Under the pieces are notes generated by a model. That model ran no database searches and was not told where the DNA came from. It saw only the letters and a program-made list of their open reading frames with translations. The translations under genes were made by a program, and so were the position numbers. From assembly GCF_003171515.1 (NCBI RefSeq), contig NC_089394.1:2542001-2606000 (forward strand): a DNA stretch of 64,000 nucleotides. The letters run 5' to 3'. This document shows positions 53,021-64,000 of the stretch, piece by piece; the stretch's first letter is position 1; every line of letters begins with the position of its first letter. The DNA comes from Pyrenophora tritici-repentis. Taxonomy: Eukaryota > Ascomycota > Dothideomycetes > Pleosporales > Pleosporaceae.

Positions 53021-55594
53021 GTGGGAGTGGTGTAGATGATTGAGAGACTTGAGAAAGCCCAGCCACGATTTGCTTCCCTTGTCATACGAGGCGGAGTCTT
53101 TGTGATGAATGAAGTGGATGCAATCTCCATTTTAGGCCGTAGATATACTTCTAACTTCATTGGGTACCAATTTCTTCGGAATCACATGAGCGGTAGTCAT
53201 CTCGTATCAAGTCCACCCCTACTAATAAAAACATCCGAGAAGAGCAAGATAAGGCAGACGCCATCACGTGACCCCACGACATTTCCTTCCTGCATCAGCC
53301 AATGACGTCACACATTCTTCACCATCATCGCCAACAGACACGCCTACCTACCACGCCTCTTTCTACACGCCCTTAGCCCCCATCCCATTTCGGCAATCCA
53401 TACCACCCATGCAAGTCCAATCCCAGGCATCAACGCCACCAGCCACCCTCTCTCAGCCTAACCCTTTCCTGGCAAACCCATGCGAACACCTGCATAGCCA
53501 CCATGCAAGCGTGGAACCACACACCACCACGCGTTACGGCAATCGCCATCTTCTAGATGCATCTCGAATCTTGAATTTTTCGAATAGACGCCACGTGTTC
53601 CAAATCGTTCCATTATGACTGTACCGGCAAGCGGCCTCAACGGCGGAAAGACACGGCACACAAGGCAGCCATGCGCCGAGCGCCGATATGACTACGACGG
53701 GCTACGCGTTGAGGGCGTGGAACGCGCTGACGCGGAGTCACGTGATCATTGGTATTTTGTTCTAACCAAATCCTGTTAAGGTGTCAGGGGCGAGTAGGAG
53801 TCATATTTGGACTTTGATTTGATCTGTGGGCCGTGTTTGTGCTATGACACGTATTCTAAGTTACTACGCGCGTGATGTCTTCTGCCATGTGTTGCCATGT
53901 GTCACTCTGTACTCTATACACTCTGTCACTCCTTTTGTGAAAAACACAGGGGGTCTTCAGCTCCGCCCCTCGTGGCGAATAGGCTAGATCACAGTGTAGT
54001 TCAACAAAAGATAGACTAGAAAACTAGGAAGGAAGATGAGGCGGATTACGTGGCTTGTTTCGGCGGCGAGTGGCGAGCGGGAAAAGAACGGAATATGGAG
54101 CAAAGTAAGTGGAGAACGAGTAAGTGGTCGGTCTGGTAGACGAGGTAGGTATTGGGAGGGGCGACTAGGTAGCTACGGCGAGTAGATTGGATGGACGAGT
54201 AGGTGGACTGGTAGGTGGACAACTCACTTCCTGGGGCCTTACTTTCCATCACCATACTCGTACCGATCGAAAAGAACCCCTGGTCGTACGAGAGATACGC
54301 ATGTCACCTATCACCTATCACCTATCACATGCCACATCTCATACCGGTCTCTAGCACCAACAGCAGCCTGTATCCCGTCTTTCTTCCAATCCCAGGCTAG
54401 CGAATAACCCCGTTCCATTTCACCGGTGCACTGCCCTCCTGGGTAAGCGTGAAAACGTAGGAGCCAGGGAAATGTGGAAGCCTGGTGTCTGTTGCCTGTC
54501 TATGTGCATGTGCATGTACGCCCTTTCCTTTTGCCTGGTTTGATAGATGTGAGGCGGACGAGGCAGCCATACAGGTGGTGTGGTCCTGCTAGGCAGACTG
54601 ATGGGCTTGGTAGCCCAGTGGCCGTAGCCTGGTTGTTTTAAAAGGGCGCTGGCGGCGAGGTTTGGTGCAAAGGGCGGTGGAGCGGGTGAGGTATGTATGA
54701 GTGTTAGTTTTTGAGTTTGTCTGCAAGTATATGTGGTTAGTAGGAGTCGCCAAGAACTCACGTGGAGAAGAAAAGAGTATGTAGAGTTTGATTGGTATAT
54801 TATGTACCAGATATTAGAGTATTTACACATTAATAGATACAATAAAGTGTATACATATACACACAATCCACACAAGGACACTAAATATTAAAAGTACACT
54901 TTCTTGCGTAGCGGGACTTTCACCCCTGATTTTCTCATTTCTCTGATCAAAACCCCCTTTTCCCTCCCTCCATCCATCCATCCACTCATTTGAAATATAC
55001 AAGGCTGATTTGGTATCATGTCTCTCATTGTCAGATAGCAGGCGTGTCGAGCCGAAAGTGCCGACACCGCTAGCTAATAATGGGTTAGCGTCTTAGCAGA
55101 ACAAAACTCTCAGCGCGCACCTTAGAACAGAGAACAATACAATCAATCATGAACATCCATCACTTTTGTGCAATATCTCATCTAATCTGACACTCATAAA
55201 CAGTACATCTCGTCCAGACAAAGAAAAAGAGCATGTACCAGCCATGCGAAGCCAAACCAACCAAAACCCCAACCCAATGATGACAGTAAGAAATTACAGA
55301 CTGAGGTGTATGTGTGTGATAGTGAGTGGTAAAATAAGGGATGTGAGTGTAGATACAAAGATAATAAAAGCTCAGCAAGAACAAACACTCGACTAGAATA
55401 TATACAGTGAGTGGGTGTTATGAGCTTTACAATACTATGAGACAAAAAGAAAAGAATATAGGAGGTGAGGAACCCAGATTGAGCAGCTGTAAATGTGCAT
55501 GCTGTTGTAAAAATCACCAAAATATTACCGTTACTCCTGATCTCCGTGAGATGCGACCGTGAAAAAAGAGAAAGAAATTATGTGATGCAAATCA
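53021..55594. other. 2.6-kb non-coding region with simple repeats
   Basis: The largest stretch without a supported gene. Left part: TGACGTCA at 53303-53310 next to a CCAAT word, and a TCACGTGA palindrome near 53740. Middle: G/T-rich GAGTAGG/GTAGG repeats around 54110-54220. Right: pyrimidine and purine tracts (54945-54985) and AT-rich sequence up to the C2H2 gene's stop. Open frames here (for example 53268-53618 + and 54420-54881 -) are low-complexity and unsupported. The right part probably holds a long 3' UTR of the C2H2 gene. Confidence 0.5.
54305..54328 (+). repeat. TATCACC-type short tandem repeat
   Basis: About three units of CACCTAT in a row in non-coding sequence; a minor simple repeat. 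Confidence 0.7.
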
Positions 55595-57383
55595 TCACCT
55601 ACGACTCTGCTGCAGCGCCATAACCGCCTGCTCCAGCTGCCGTAGCCTCGAGTCCTTCTCCTCATTCTCATGCCTCAGACGCTTAATCTCAGAGCGCATT
55701 TCATCGTCGGCACGGTCGGAAAAGGCCTCTGAACCCAGACGCTTACGCTTCATCATCATGTCGTCGTCGACGTCGCGATGTTGCTGGAAGCTCATGGCGC
55801 GGTTGAAGCGGGCCTCTGGGACGTGCGACTCTGGAATGGGAGAGCCGTCGCGCTCGCGGCGGAGCATGTCTCGTCGGATGACGAGGCCGTGCAAGTCCGC
55901 TGACATGGAGGTTCGGCGGTGGACGCGGCGGATGTGCTCGGCGAGGTTTTCCTTACGCGTGAAGCCTGCGCCTGAGCTGCGTTTGCAGTCGTGGAAGGGG
56001 CAGAAAAGGGATTTGTTGGTGCCGCCGTGCATCTTGTGGACTTCGCGTTCGTGACGCAAAAGGCCGCCGCTGTAGGTAAAACCTTGGAGTTTCTCGCAGC
56101 CCTTGACGTTGCACTTGTAAGGTCGGTCATGCTTGTCCATGTGTTTGCTGTGAAAGTTAGTATAATTATATTTTGTAAAAAGATATTTGGGTAAAACTCA
56201 CCTCCATTCACATTTGCGGTCGAATGATGTTCCAAGACATTCCTGGTATTTGCAGATCATCTTGCCCTCCTCGTTACGCGGCGGTTCCTCGGCGCGCTTG
56301 AAGCTGTGGTTCTTTCGTAGCGAAGCATCGTCGTCACCGTCCTGCGAAGAGTCGATGGAAAGTCCTCTGCTGTGAAGCCTGCTGTGGATTCTTGAAGGGC
56401 TTGTGAAAGCGGAAACGTGTTCAGCAGAAGTTGGGGACCTTAGTGGAGATTGAGGACCGCCCATGCTGACTGGAGTAGGCATATCGCCGGTAAGAGAAGC
56501 AATAGAAACAGTACGTTTATGCTCGTGCGGAAGATGCATGGGAGCGGTGGATTTGGGAGATAGTTCAGCCATTATGTTGTAGTTGTTGTAGTATTGAGGA
56601 TTCAAGTTCAGTGGCGAGGCCTCAGGCAGGCGGTTAGGTTGATATATATTAGGCGACGCGAAGTCAGTTTGGGGCTGAGCAAAAGACGTGTTCCCAGCTG
56701 CTCCGGTGACTCTAACTCTTGGGTCTGGATAGGGAGCGATCAGATGACGCGGACTGTCTTGAGGTGGCAAAGAGTAGGATGGATGCCAAGAGTTTGTGTG
56801 GTGTTCAGAGCCAAGAAGCGGAAAGGCCGTGAGTGGCGCAGCAGTGCCTTGATGATGAGGCGAATAAAGATTAACAGGTTGAGCTACCTGAAAATCCTGG
56901 GTGGAAGGTGGAAAATAAGTATCTGGGTCTGAGATGGTTAGCTAGGGCAGCGAGATACTTCCAGGCTGAAACCGGGGTCCGTAGAGAAAGGCGTGACTCA
57001 AACAGACACGGGACACACTAGGCACTTACTTAGAAGCGGCGATGGCTTCGCCCTTGGCTCAGCCTGACTAACCACGACCGTCGGCAGCCTACTGGTAAGA
57101 CCATTCGAAATGAGATCGGACCCCCAGGTATCCGTGTTTCGTGCCTGGAACACATCATGTTCAGGGCCCACATGTGCGTTCGGCGCATGTGAGGCCTGCC
57201 GCGTCTGTTGGCCAATAAGCTCGCGGCCGAGGCTGACGTCTGTAATGCGTTAGCTCCGAGCGACGGACCCAATGTCACTGTGTAAGCGGTGCGATGGACT
57301 GGTCGGGCGACGAGAAGTGCAACACCTACAGTCTGATGATGCCCCAGTATCCCACTGTAAGCTGATGTTTTGCAATACGGCAT
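55595..57383 (-). CDS. C2H2 zinc-finger transcription factor with C-terminal coiled coil
   Basis: Four exons on the minus strand: 57383-57326, 57239-57030, 56928-56202 and 56147-55595 (introns 86, 101 and 54 nt, all with CTAAC-like branch sites and matching phase), giving 515 residues. The N-terminal 300 residues are Ser/Pro-rich and probably disordered. A cluster of three fingers follows: CKYQEC...KHMDKH, CNVKGC...HEREVH and CPFHDC...HIRRVH, each C-x4-C with a wide spacer, a pattern common in fungal regulators. Basic KRKRLG may be a nuclear signal. The last 35 residues form a heptad-like coiled coil (IKRLRHENEEKDSRLRQLEQ) fit for dimerisation. Targets unknown. Exon 1 is inferred from frame continuity and overlaps a doubtful hypothetical frame, so the 5' end is less sure than the finger part. 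Confidence 0.75.
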
Positions 57384-58289
57384 CCAACGGTATGCGGCCC
57401 TTGCTGTTAACCGCGCCCTCATAAAACATCCAACAAACTCCCCATAGTACCGCTAGCGACGGCTTGATAGTCCAGGGAAATGACGTGCTGAGAGCTTGCG
57501 GCTTTTCAGCAAACTCGGTGAACCAGGTCAACAATTTGTGCTGCTTCTTGTCGTGCCCACCGCGGAGTAGCTCCTCGAGCACTTTGCGGGCCAAAGCCTC
57601 GATGAGCTCAGCTTGCAACCGCAGCAACAAATGCTCATAGTTGGCGACAAACTTCTCGTCAAGCACCAAACCGGCTTCGAGACCCTGTGCCAAGAGCCAT
57701 TCGTCACCATGCCGCAAGCGACATTCAGACAGGACGTTGATGGCGTCGTGGGCGTCGACTAGAAGCTGAATGGTTTCGTTCAAGGTACATGCCTCAGCAA
57801 TTCGCGTATTACCGTGTTTGATGAAGAGTTTGTCATTAGCCGCGATAGATGAAAACGCCGTTCTGGTAGCATGCCGCTTGCTGTCGAGCGATCGAAGCAC
57901 ACTGCGTCCGGAGCTTTAGTAGGTGAAACCAAACAAAAGCTACTTAGAACGTACTGTTGCACCTTATCCCCAGCCAAGTTTCGATTAGCGGGAGCAGCCG
58001 AGTCGAGCGTCTGCAGCTTGCGCGGCGATCGCCAGGGCTCCCGACCTTTTTGCTGACCAAGGATGCCGTGGGCATGCCGTTGTGAATGCTTCGCACCCCG
58101 GACGCCGATCAGAGTCAATCTTCTGGATAGACTTCGGACTTTCGGTGCAAACTTGATGCCAAGATGATCTCCGGTGATTGAGCCATCGAGAACACGCGGC
58201 TTCACACGTCGACGAAGCTGTCTGACAAATTGTAGGATTTTCCAAGTAAGGATGATGCCCAAGGGCTTGTCGTTTTGCTGCATCGCCAT
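57250..58289 (-). CDS. Doubtful hypothetical gene overlapping the C2H2 5' exon
   Basis: Two frames join through a 53-nt intron (57902-57954, donor GTACGT, branch CTAAAG-like): 58289-57955 and 57901-57250, about 328 residues. I recognise no family. Residues in the second exon look coding: helical, with alternating charge (LLLRLQAELIEALARKVLEELL) and a Trp-rich LAVLWGVCWMFYEG. The first exon is basic and less convincing. The end of this frame overlaps the first exon of the C2H2 gene on the same strand in another frame, which is unusual for fungi; at least one of the two models is probably wrong at this border. Confidence 0.3.
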
Positions 58290-59799
58290 TGTCAAGCAAG
58301 GCTGGCGGTCTGAACTCGTAAGTAGAGGCGTATACAGAACCTTCGCCCCTCAACTGCCGACCCATCTCGTATATAGTCCGACGCCATCTTGGGCGGAGCC
58401 TGCGAGAGTGCCTGCCGGTGAGCCTGCCATTGATGACAAGTGTATTGTCAAGCCACATTGCACGGCCACACGGTGTGTGATTGGACCTACTCATGCTGTT
58501 GAAGTGCACAGCCACGGTGGGATGCAGCATGACTGCCTGAGGATCATACACCATTCTCTTCACCACCCGTCTCATCCTATCGATCTCGCTGCCTGGCGAA
58601 GGACCAGGTCACGCACCTTATCAGTGGTGGGGCGGAGTGATTTTCCTGCTTCTGCTTAAAGCTGCTCAGGCAGAATGTGACATATTCAAGTCGCTGACCG
58701 ACTTTAACCCGTCGCTGCCTTGGGTCGAAGCCTCTGTTTCCCCAGAACCGGTGTGGTGCCCAGTGCATAAGGATATGCAAGCTTTCAAAGAAGAGATATG
58801 ATGTGTGGCTAGGATGCGATGACGCGCTGCCGTCACGATTGGTGCTACCGGTACGGCCTTTCGAAACATGGTGGAACGACCCGTGCGATAGCTTCCCAGC
58901 ACCGGATAATTCCGCGACTGATCTTCGATGAAAGCGGGATGGAAAGTCGATCAAGGTTTGTGCAGCGGGAGAAAGCTTAGGAGATGTGATGTCGTCGGTA
59001 TCAATAACCTCAACAACCCAACTACTCAGCACCCTGGATGATCCATGCGCATGTTCGGCCGTCATCACGAACAAACGCCTCAAGAACGGTGACGCTCGTA
59101 AGCCAAAACCTTCCGCCCCAGGATCCCATTCCTATAACCCGGCGTCGAATCAAAACGACTGGGACATGTCGATGCTAAAACAATCTGCATCTTCCACAAA
59201 CACCGCAAACCGGACTTACAAATGTCCAAATGCGGACCCTGTGTGCGAGCTGCCAGGGTCTGCCAACTTCCGTTTCCCTTTTCAGCAACGCATGAAGAAG
59301 TTTTGAACCTTCGCAACGGAGCGTTATGCTACCGGAACCTTACGGGCCTGAGGCGAACAATGTGTCAAACATGACATGGCTAAGGCGCACCAGAATTACA
59401 GTTCCTGCTACTTGCTTCGCTCGTGTAGCTCCATTTTGTCATCTGCAACTGATGCCGCTCGCCCGTTTATGAAACAAGCAATCGACACATGGAAAGCGTA
59501 GCGGAACATAGCAAGCTATTTTTGAAACCATGAGCAGTCAGCAAAAAGTCTAGAGCTCTGGCTTGTAGACCGCCTGATAGATATTAACATGTGAAGACTA
59601 TGGATGAGATGGACGTGAGAAGAGACCATATTCATATGGTTGTAGAGAAGTGTATTGTGCCCGCGGCAGTATGTTATACAGGAACCATGTCTTGGTCGTC
59701 GCTGGCTATTCATTTCCACCAGTTCATCACTCATTTACCGTTGCCAACGACTAGTCAGCGACCCCGCCATCTTTTTTCAACCTACTCTGCCCCTCTCAT
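58290..59799. other. 1.5-kb stretch without a supported gene
   Basis: Several overlapping frames exist on both strands (for example 58577-59083 - and 58986-59306 +), but none shows a recognisable motif or a consistent exon chain. No tRNA, repeat or transposon end seen. Confidence 0.45.
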
Positions 59800-60700
59800 C
59801 TACGACCTCAGACCTAGTAGGAAGCTGCCGCCACTGGAGCCACCTCCATTGCCACCGGAGCTGCCGCCGGGTAGGTAGCTGATGTTCGGGTTTCTCGCCA
59901 ACATCTGTGCAATGTCCTTTTGTGTTTCGATTCGCCTAATCAACACCAATCCATCACCACTCTTCGCTACAGCCTTGGAGATGGTATCGGCCGCCTCGGC
60001 TTCACCCTCTGCCCTAATAACGTTTGCCTGTCTCTCTTGCTCGGCCTTTTCTACGATGAAACGCGCGCGCTCGGCTTCTTGTTGTGCGATTTGCTTCTCT
60101 TCGACGGCCTTTGTGAATTCTTTGCCGAAGGTCATGTGCGTGATGGAGACGTCCTCAAGAGCAATGTTGAACTCGTTGGCGCGCTTGAGGAGGTCGGTGC
60201 GGATGCGGTTAGACACAGCCTCTCGTTGTGTGATGAGTTCTGCGGCGTCGAATTGGGCGACAATAGCTTTCAGAACTTCGTTTCCGATGGAGGGTAGAAC
60301 ACGCTCATCGTAGTCGAGACCAAGGTTCTGATCATTGTGAGCAATCTTGATACAGAAGAGTAGGGTGGGGCGTAAGTACCTGGTAGATCTTAGGCAACTG
60401 CTTGACCTCAGGCCGGTGCAACACCCTCAATGTGAGCGTAACCATTTGCAGATCCTTGCTTCCCGTTGTGGTACTAATGTTCCTGGGCCTCGTGCGAACA
60501 TCGAAGACAATGGCCCGCTGGAGCCATGGTACCAAGAAGTGGGTTCCCTCATTGACGACTTGTTCCTTGACACCGGACAGACGATCGAAGATGACGGCGC
60601 GGGTTCCACCTTTGACATCGTAGAGCGATGATTGAACAACCGAGGCGCCGATGGCCAGCGGAACGGCGAAACGGAAAAGTGAAGCGGGCAGTGCGGCCAT
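59800..60700 (-). CDS. PHB1: Prohibitin 1
   Basis: Two exons (60700-60380 and 60327-59800) with a 52-nt intron give 282 residues, the normal length. A hydrophobic N-terminus ([17 protein letters not shown]) anchors the protein in the inner mitochondrial membrane. The SPFH/PHB domain follows: [22 protein letters not shown] and [19 protein letters not shown], then [26 protein letters not shown] long coiled coil ([22 protein letters not shown]) precedes a Gly/Ser-rich tail. The sequence fits PHB1 rather than PHB2. Prohibitins form ring complexes that stabilise inner-membrane proteins and regulate the m-AAA protease. With MGM1 at 17 kb it is the second inner-membrane organiser in the window, though the two are far apart. 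Confidence 0.95.
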
Positions 60701-61154
60701 GGTGGGCGGGTTGGGCGACTTGACGTGGTGAGGCGGTGGTGGGCGAGGTGCGGAGGATTATGAGAAGTGCATGATGCTTCCTCAAAGTGGTGGTCCGTGC
60801 TTCTGCGGCGAACCATGTCTATGATTGGCGCATACATGACCTCAACATAGCAATTGAATGATGTATACCAGACGAGAAGCTTGCCAATGGGCAACGTCCA
60901 GGTTCGTTCAGTATTCTCTCTGCCTGGGTCTGGATTACTACAGTGCCTGTTCAGCAGAGGAAGGAGGGGCTCTCGTATAGGGCAGGAGGTATTCAGCGTA
61001 AAGCAGGTGGACTTGATATGCACACTTAAAAGGATGTATTTATCAACGCTCATGCTTGTATGCACATATGTGAGACCCAATGTCTCATCCGTACTCAATT
61101 CTTCCACCACATCATCTTGCCCGGAGCGACAGCTATAGGCACAAGGTCGACTCA
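60701..61154. other. Intergenic, upstream of PHB1
   Basis: Promoter region of PHB1 and 3' end of the eIF4E-family gene. Nothing else seen. Confidence 0.4.
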
Positions 61155-62224
61155 CTACTGCTCAATAAAGCCCTTGTGCTCCTTGTGCGCCTTATACCAG
61201 TAGCTGTCCTCCTTCTTGGGTCGCAGCTCTTCGGACAGCTTGTCAAGAATGACTGCCAGGAGCTTCGTGCGGCCGTCCTCGTTGTCAGCGTCCCGGTTCC
61301 AGACGGCGATCTGTACAGCATTCCAACGAACACTGTACGAGATTCCGCAGATGTCGTCATTGAAGGCTGTTATATAATTAGTATTAGATTCATGAGGTTG
61401 AAAGCAAGCAACTTACAGGCACGCTTTGTCTCGACGGCTCCCTGCAAGATGTCGCCGACCGCAAGCAGGCACATCTCGTGCCAGAACTGCGACGCCAGGT
61501 CCTTGCTGACCTTGAAGTACCATGCTCCACCTCGCATGTTCCGCGGGTCTTCCCAGACCGGCTTCACACCGAGATGGAACAGGTGTATCGAGTCCCGGAG
61601 CTTCAGATTCTCAACCGGAATGTTGTTGAAGTGCTGGTAAAACTCCTTGACGGAGACAATCTGCTCTCCAAGTGGCTTGGGACGTGTGAGGTACTCCTCC
61701 GATGATGCTGACTTATCCTTGGGTGCGGCTTGCTGACCCTTCTCGGCCCAGAACATCCATTTGAAGCGGAACTCCGGAACGCGTACCGACTTGAAGATGT
61801 TGTTGAGCATAGCAGTGCCGCGGGCGGGTGATGCTGTGGCGGACTGTTCCTCGGCTGAGGCAGCGGGGAGGTTGGAGGTGCTAAGCACCGGGAATCGACC
61901 AGCCATCGTGGGGAATGTGATGGAAACTGCGGGCTCCTGGGGAATGGTCCGGTTGAGAGTGTCAAGGATGTGTTCGAGAGCGACCTTGGACTGATATGTC
62001 AGAGGCTCGCTGGGGTAGGGCACACCGTGCTTGGTAGCGTAGATGAGATCTTCGAGCAGCGAAACGGAGAGGGGCTTGCGAGCTGCAGCCGAAGTCCTGA
62101 GATTCTTGCGAATGTCGTTGGCGGAGTCGTGAAATTGGCGGTCACTAGAGTAGCTGTGGTCAGCATGTTGAGCAACAGAGGCCCTGAGCATGCGAATGAG
62201 ACGATTGGTTTCGTTCATGGTCAT
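61155..62224 (-). CDS. eIF4E-family cap-binding protein (4EHP-like)
   Basis: Exons 62224-61417 and 61366-61155 with a 50-nt intron give 339 residues. The conserved core starts near residue 150: FRFKWMFWAEKG carries the first cap-stacking Trp region, VKPVWEDPRNMRGGAW the second Trp and the following conserved block, and CGISYSVRWNAVQIAVWNRDA the phosphate-contact strand. KLSEELRPKKEDSYWYKAHKEH is the C-terminal helix region. The N-terminal 145 residues are an extension without clear structure, longer than in canonical eIF4E. eIF4E proteins bind the mRNA 5' cap; those with such divergence often act as repressors or specialised factors. The start at 62224 has a second in-frame ATG at 62218. Unspliced reading would end 16 codons after the intron donor. 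Confidence 0.88.
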
Positions 62225-63374
62225 GGTAGTGCATGTGGTAGAGTAGAGTGGGGCAGAGATGTGCAATGACTTGAAATCTTGAAATAGATATAGGAAACTG
62301 GCGGTTTGTGCATTGGGAGTTTGTGAAGTGTGTGTGTGACGAAGGAAAGGAAGTCAAGGACGAGCGACTGCAGGGATCGTATGTCTGCTCTGGTGAAGAC
62401 GTACAATAGTAGTAACTACGGCTATTGTGGGCTTCGCTTGATTGACGCACGGTTTGAAGACGGTGAAAGTGAAAGTGAGAGGTGAAGACGAGTATAGCCA
62501 ATAGAGTGCGAGCGTGACGAGAATCGTGGGCCAAGAAACCAAAACAGGAGTGAAGACGCAACTTTGACTCTAGGGTAGTGCAGGCCCGTAGCAGGAGATT
62601 GTTGGGGTTGCGGGGAACGTGGAGAAGACATTGTATGCGAGCATGTGGCCAATTCGAGTTTCAGGGGATAGGCCAAGGAAAAAGAATGGTTGAAGATGAC
62701 GGAGACATTTGGGAAACATGAATAAAGGAGACTACACATACCGAATAGAATAGCAGCTATCAAATTGTGCTGTACAGAGACGTCTAAGCCCTCGATATGG
62801 GTCGTTTGCAAGGTCGTGGAAGTCGGAGGTGGGGTAGTCGTGAGATTACAGACAGATGGGAGATGGAGAGAGCGGACAACGCAGCAGCAAGACAAGAAAG
62901 ATTGACAAGAAGGCGTGATGTCGGATATGTACGAGGCCAGCTGGACCTTTAAGAGGTTAAACGGCCCCCGGAGTCCACAAGCCAGCGATGCAGGCGCCCG
63001 CTCTAAACGCGTTTCAAGACGCCGTTTCAAGGACCCCTGCTGACACCCAACGAGTCGTCTGCAGCCTTAGGCCAATGTACAAACGCATGCTTCTGCTGAC
63101 GGTGCTGAACGCTGGCTTTCGTCCAAACATTTGAAAAGTAATGTATTCGGAGAAAGCGAATGGTCAAGCCTGCGGAGGTGACGTAGGGCCTCCGCGCCTG
63201 CAGATTCGGTACCATTCCGCGAGATCTGCACGCCCCAGGCCGGAACGAAACTTTGGTACTTGCACAAGATTTTTTCCCTAGACTTCACAAGCCACTTCAA
63301 AACGCGTAATATCGCCCAAGTACGACACCCAACCGTAACAGAATACGACCGGCTCGAGTCTTGTGTTTGGAAAC
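62225..63374. other. 1.15-kb divergent region between eIF4E-like and NOPCHAP1-like genes
   Basis: A minus-strand frame (62422-63030) is Ser/Pro-rich and probably 5' UTR sequence of the eIF4E-family gene. An ATG inside it starting MSSPRSPQPQQS could be an alternative first exon, but I see no good splice link. No RNA gene seen. Confidence 0.4.
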
Positions 63375-64000
63375 ATGTCGCCCTACCTACACGAAGCCGT
63401 TGCACACCGGAGCAAGCGTGTGCGCTTCTCCAACGAGCCTTCCTCGCCGTCAGCGTCGTCCGAGTCCGCTCTTGCCTCTACGAATGCCGCCGATGAATGC
63501 ACTACCAACCCAAGCGACCTTGGAACATCAGATAGCGATAGCGAGTTATCTGAGTCGAGCGAGGAGCCCAGTAGCGACGAAAGCTCTAGTGAAGAGGAAG
63601 ACGATGAAGACACCGAGATGGAGGAACAGGAGGGGCAGGATGGCGTTGTAAACCTACGCGCGAATAGAGGCAAGAAGCCAGTAATGAGACTGGGGAATGA
63701 GGATCTAGGGCCAGACATTCGCGACTTCCTAAAAGATTTCCTGCCACAGCTCAAGGCAGCGAATGAGGAGTTGGAGGCACAGAAGAAGGCAGGCACGCTA
63801 AAGAGTCTAGATGCCGGACTAGAGGAAGAGGGCGAGCCGTATATTGAGATGGTGAGTAGCATTGTGCATTTATGAGGATACTACTGATCATCCATCTAGA
63901 ATCTCGGTCTCGGCGTACTAGAAGAAAAAGACCCCAATGCGAACAGCGATTCAGACAGCGCGAGCGATACAGAAGACGGCGACGACACGGAAAAAGACGT
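63375..64000 (+). CDS. NOPCHAP1/DUF4598-like protein, 5' part
   Basis: Exon 1 (63375-63851) ends EGEPYIEM, a 48-nt intron (63852-63899) follows in phase 0, and exon 2 continues NLGLGVLEEKDP and runs off the right edge. The joined PYIEMNLGLGVLE is the hallmark of the NOPCHAP1 / DUF4598 family. The N-terminus has basic KRVRFSNEP and long Ser/Glu/Asp runs, then DIRDFLKDFLPQLKAANEELE, a conserved helix. Human NOPCHAP1 helps assemble box C/D snoRNPs by linking NOP58 to the R2TP chaperone; the fungal role is likely similar but untested here. The upstream frame extension to 63363 lacks an ATG. The gene is cut by the window end, so the C-terminus is missing. Confidence 0.8.

Noticed and set aside
53268..53618. 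116-codon plus-strand frame rich in Pro, Ser and His
   Set aside because: Composition is that of non-coding CA-rich DNA; there is no motif.
54420..54881. 153-codon minus-strand frame
   Set aside because: Low-complexity, AT-rich composition and no motif; it lies in a region of simple repeats likely to be UTR.
62422..63030. 202-codon minus-strand frame upstream of the eIF4E-family gene
   Set aside because: It looks like leader sequence (Ser/Pro-rich, no domain), and no splice junction joins it in phase with the eIF4E start.

Overview
The window looks like chromosomal DNA of a filamentous ascomycete, most likely a Dothideomycete of the Pleosporales type. The reasons are gene density of about one per 3 kb, genes broken by mostly short introns (45-100 nt) with GTRNGT donors, CTAAC/CTGAC-like branch sites and a nearby AG, and families typical of such fungi: an AA9 copper monooxygenase, UreD, Zn2Cys6 and C2H2 regulators, a fungal SET protein, CUL4 and MGM1. 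The lineage is inferred from protein style, not from a search. No virus, transposon, CRISPR, rRNA or convincing tRNA gene was seen. Exon borders were deduced by eye from splice signals, codon phase and protein continuity.

Layout. 0.8-7.3 kb (all +): a secreted AA9 cellulose monooxygenase, two neighbouring genes sharing a short 'MFTV-EA' module, and an isopenicillin-N-synthase-like 2OG-Fe(II) oxygenase whose frame is broken twice at C runs. 7.8-15.3 kb (-): a 2431-residue TFIIIC largest subunit, divergent from ureD (+) at 15.8 kb. 17.3-24.6 kb: MGM1 dynamin GTPase (+), an AIM6-like phosphodiesterase (-) and a small basic CCDC137-like protein (+). 24.6-26.3 kb is an intergenic stretch with scattered TAGGCA repeats. 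26.4-33.1 kb (+): cullin 4, an orphan membrane protein, and a secreted protein with repeats and many Kex2-type dibasic sites. 33.7-37.7 kb (-): a 1332-residue intronless orphan protein with recurrent RGG motifs.

38.6-50.2 kb (+): a frame-broken mitochondrial-type APH-like phosphotransferase, a beta-lactamase-fold serine hydrolase, a Zn2Cys6 regulator, an XPG/GEN1-type nuclease with candidate ubiquitin and SUMO interaction motifs, and a RING protein. 50.6-53.0 kb: a small orphan gene (-) divergent from a signal-peptide-bearing SET protein (+). 55.6-58.3 kb (-): a four-exon C2H2 regulator whose first exon overlaps a doubtful hypothetical gene. 59.8-64.0 kb: prohibitin 1 (-), an eIF4E-family cap-binding protein (-) and the start of a NOPCHAP1/DUF4598-like gene (+) that runs off the window.

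Most genes are unconnected housekeeping functions (RNA polymerase III transcription, mitochondrial inner membrane upkeep by MGM1 and prohibitin, ubiquitin ligation, translation, DNA repair), so the window is not a classical metabolic cluster. The parts most worth a second look are the Kex2-type repeat precursor (31.7-33.3 kb), the RGG-punctuated orphan beside it, and the nuclease with a UIM plus SIM-like tail.
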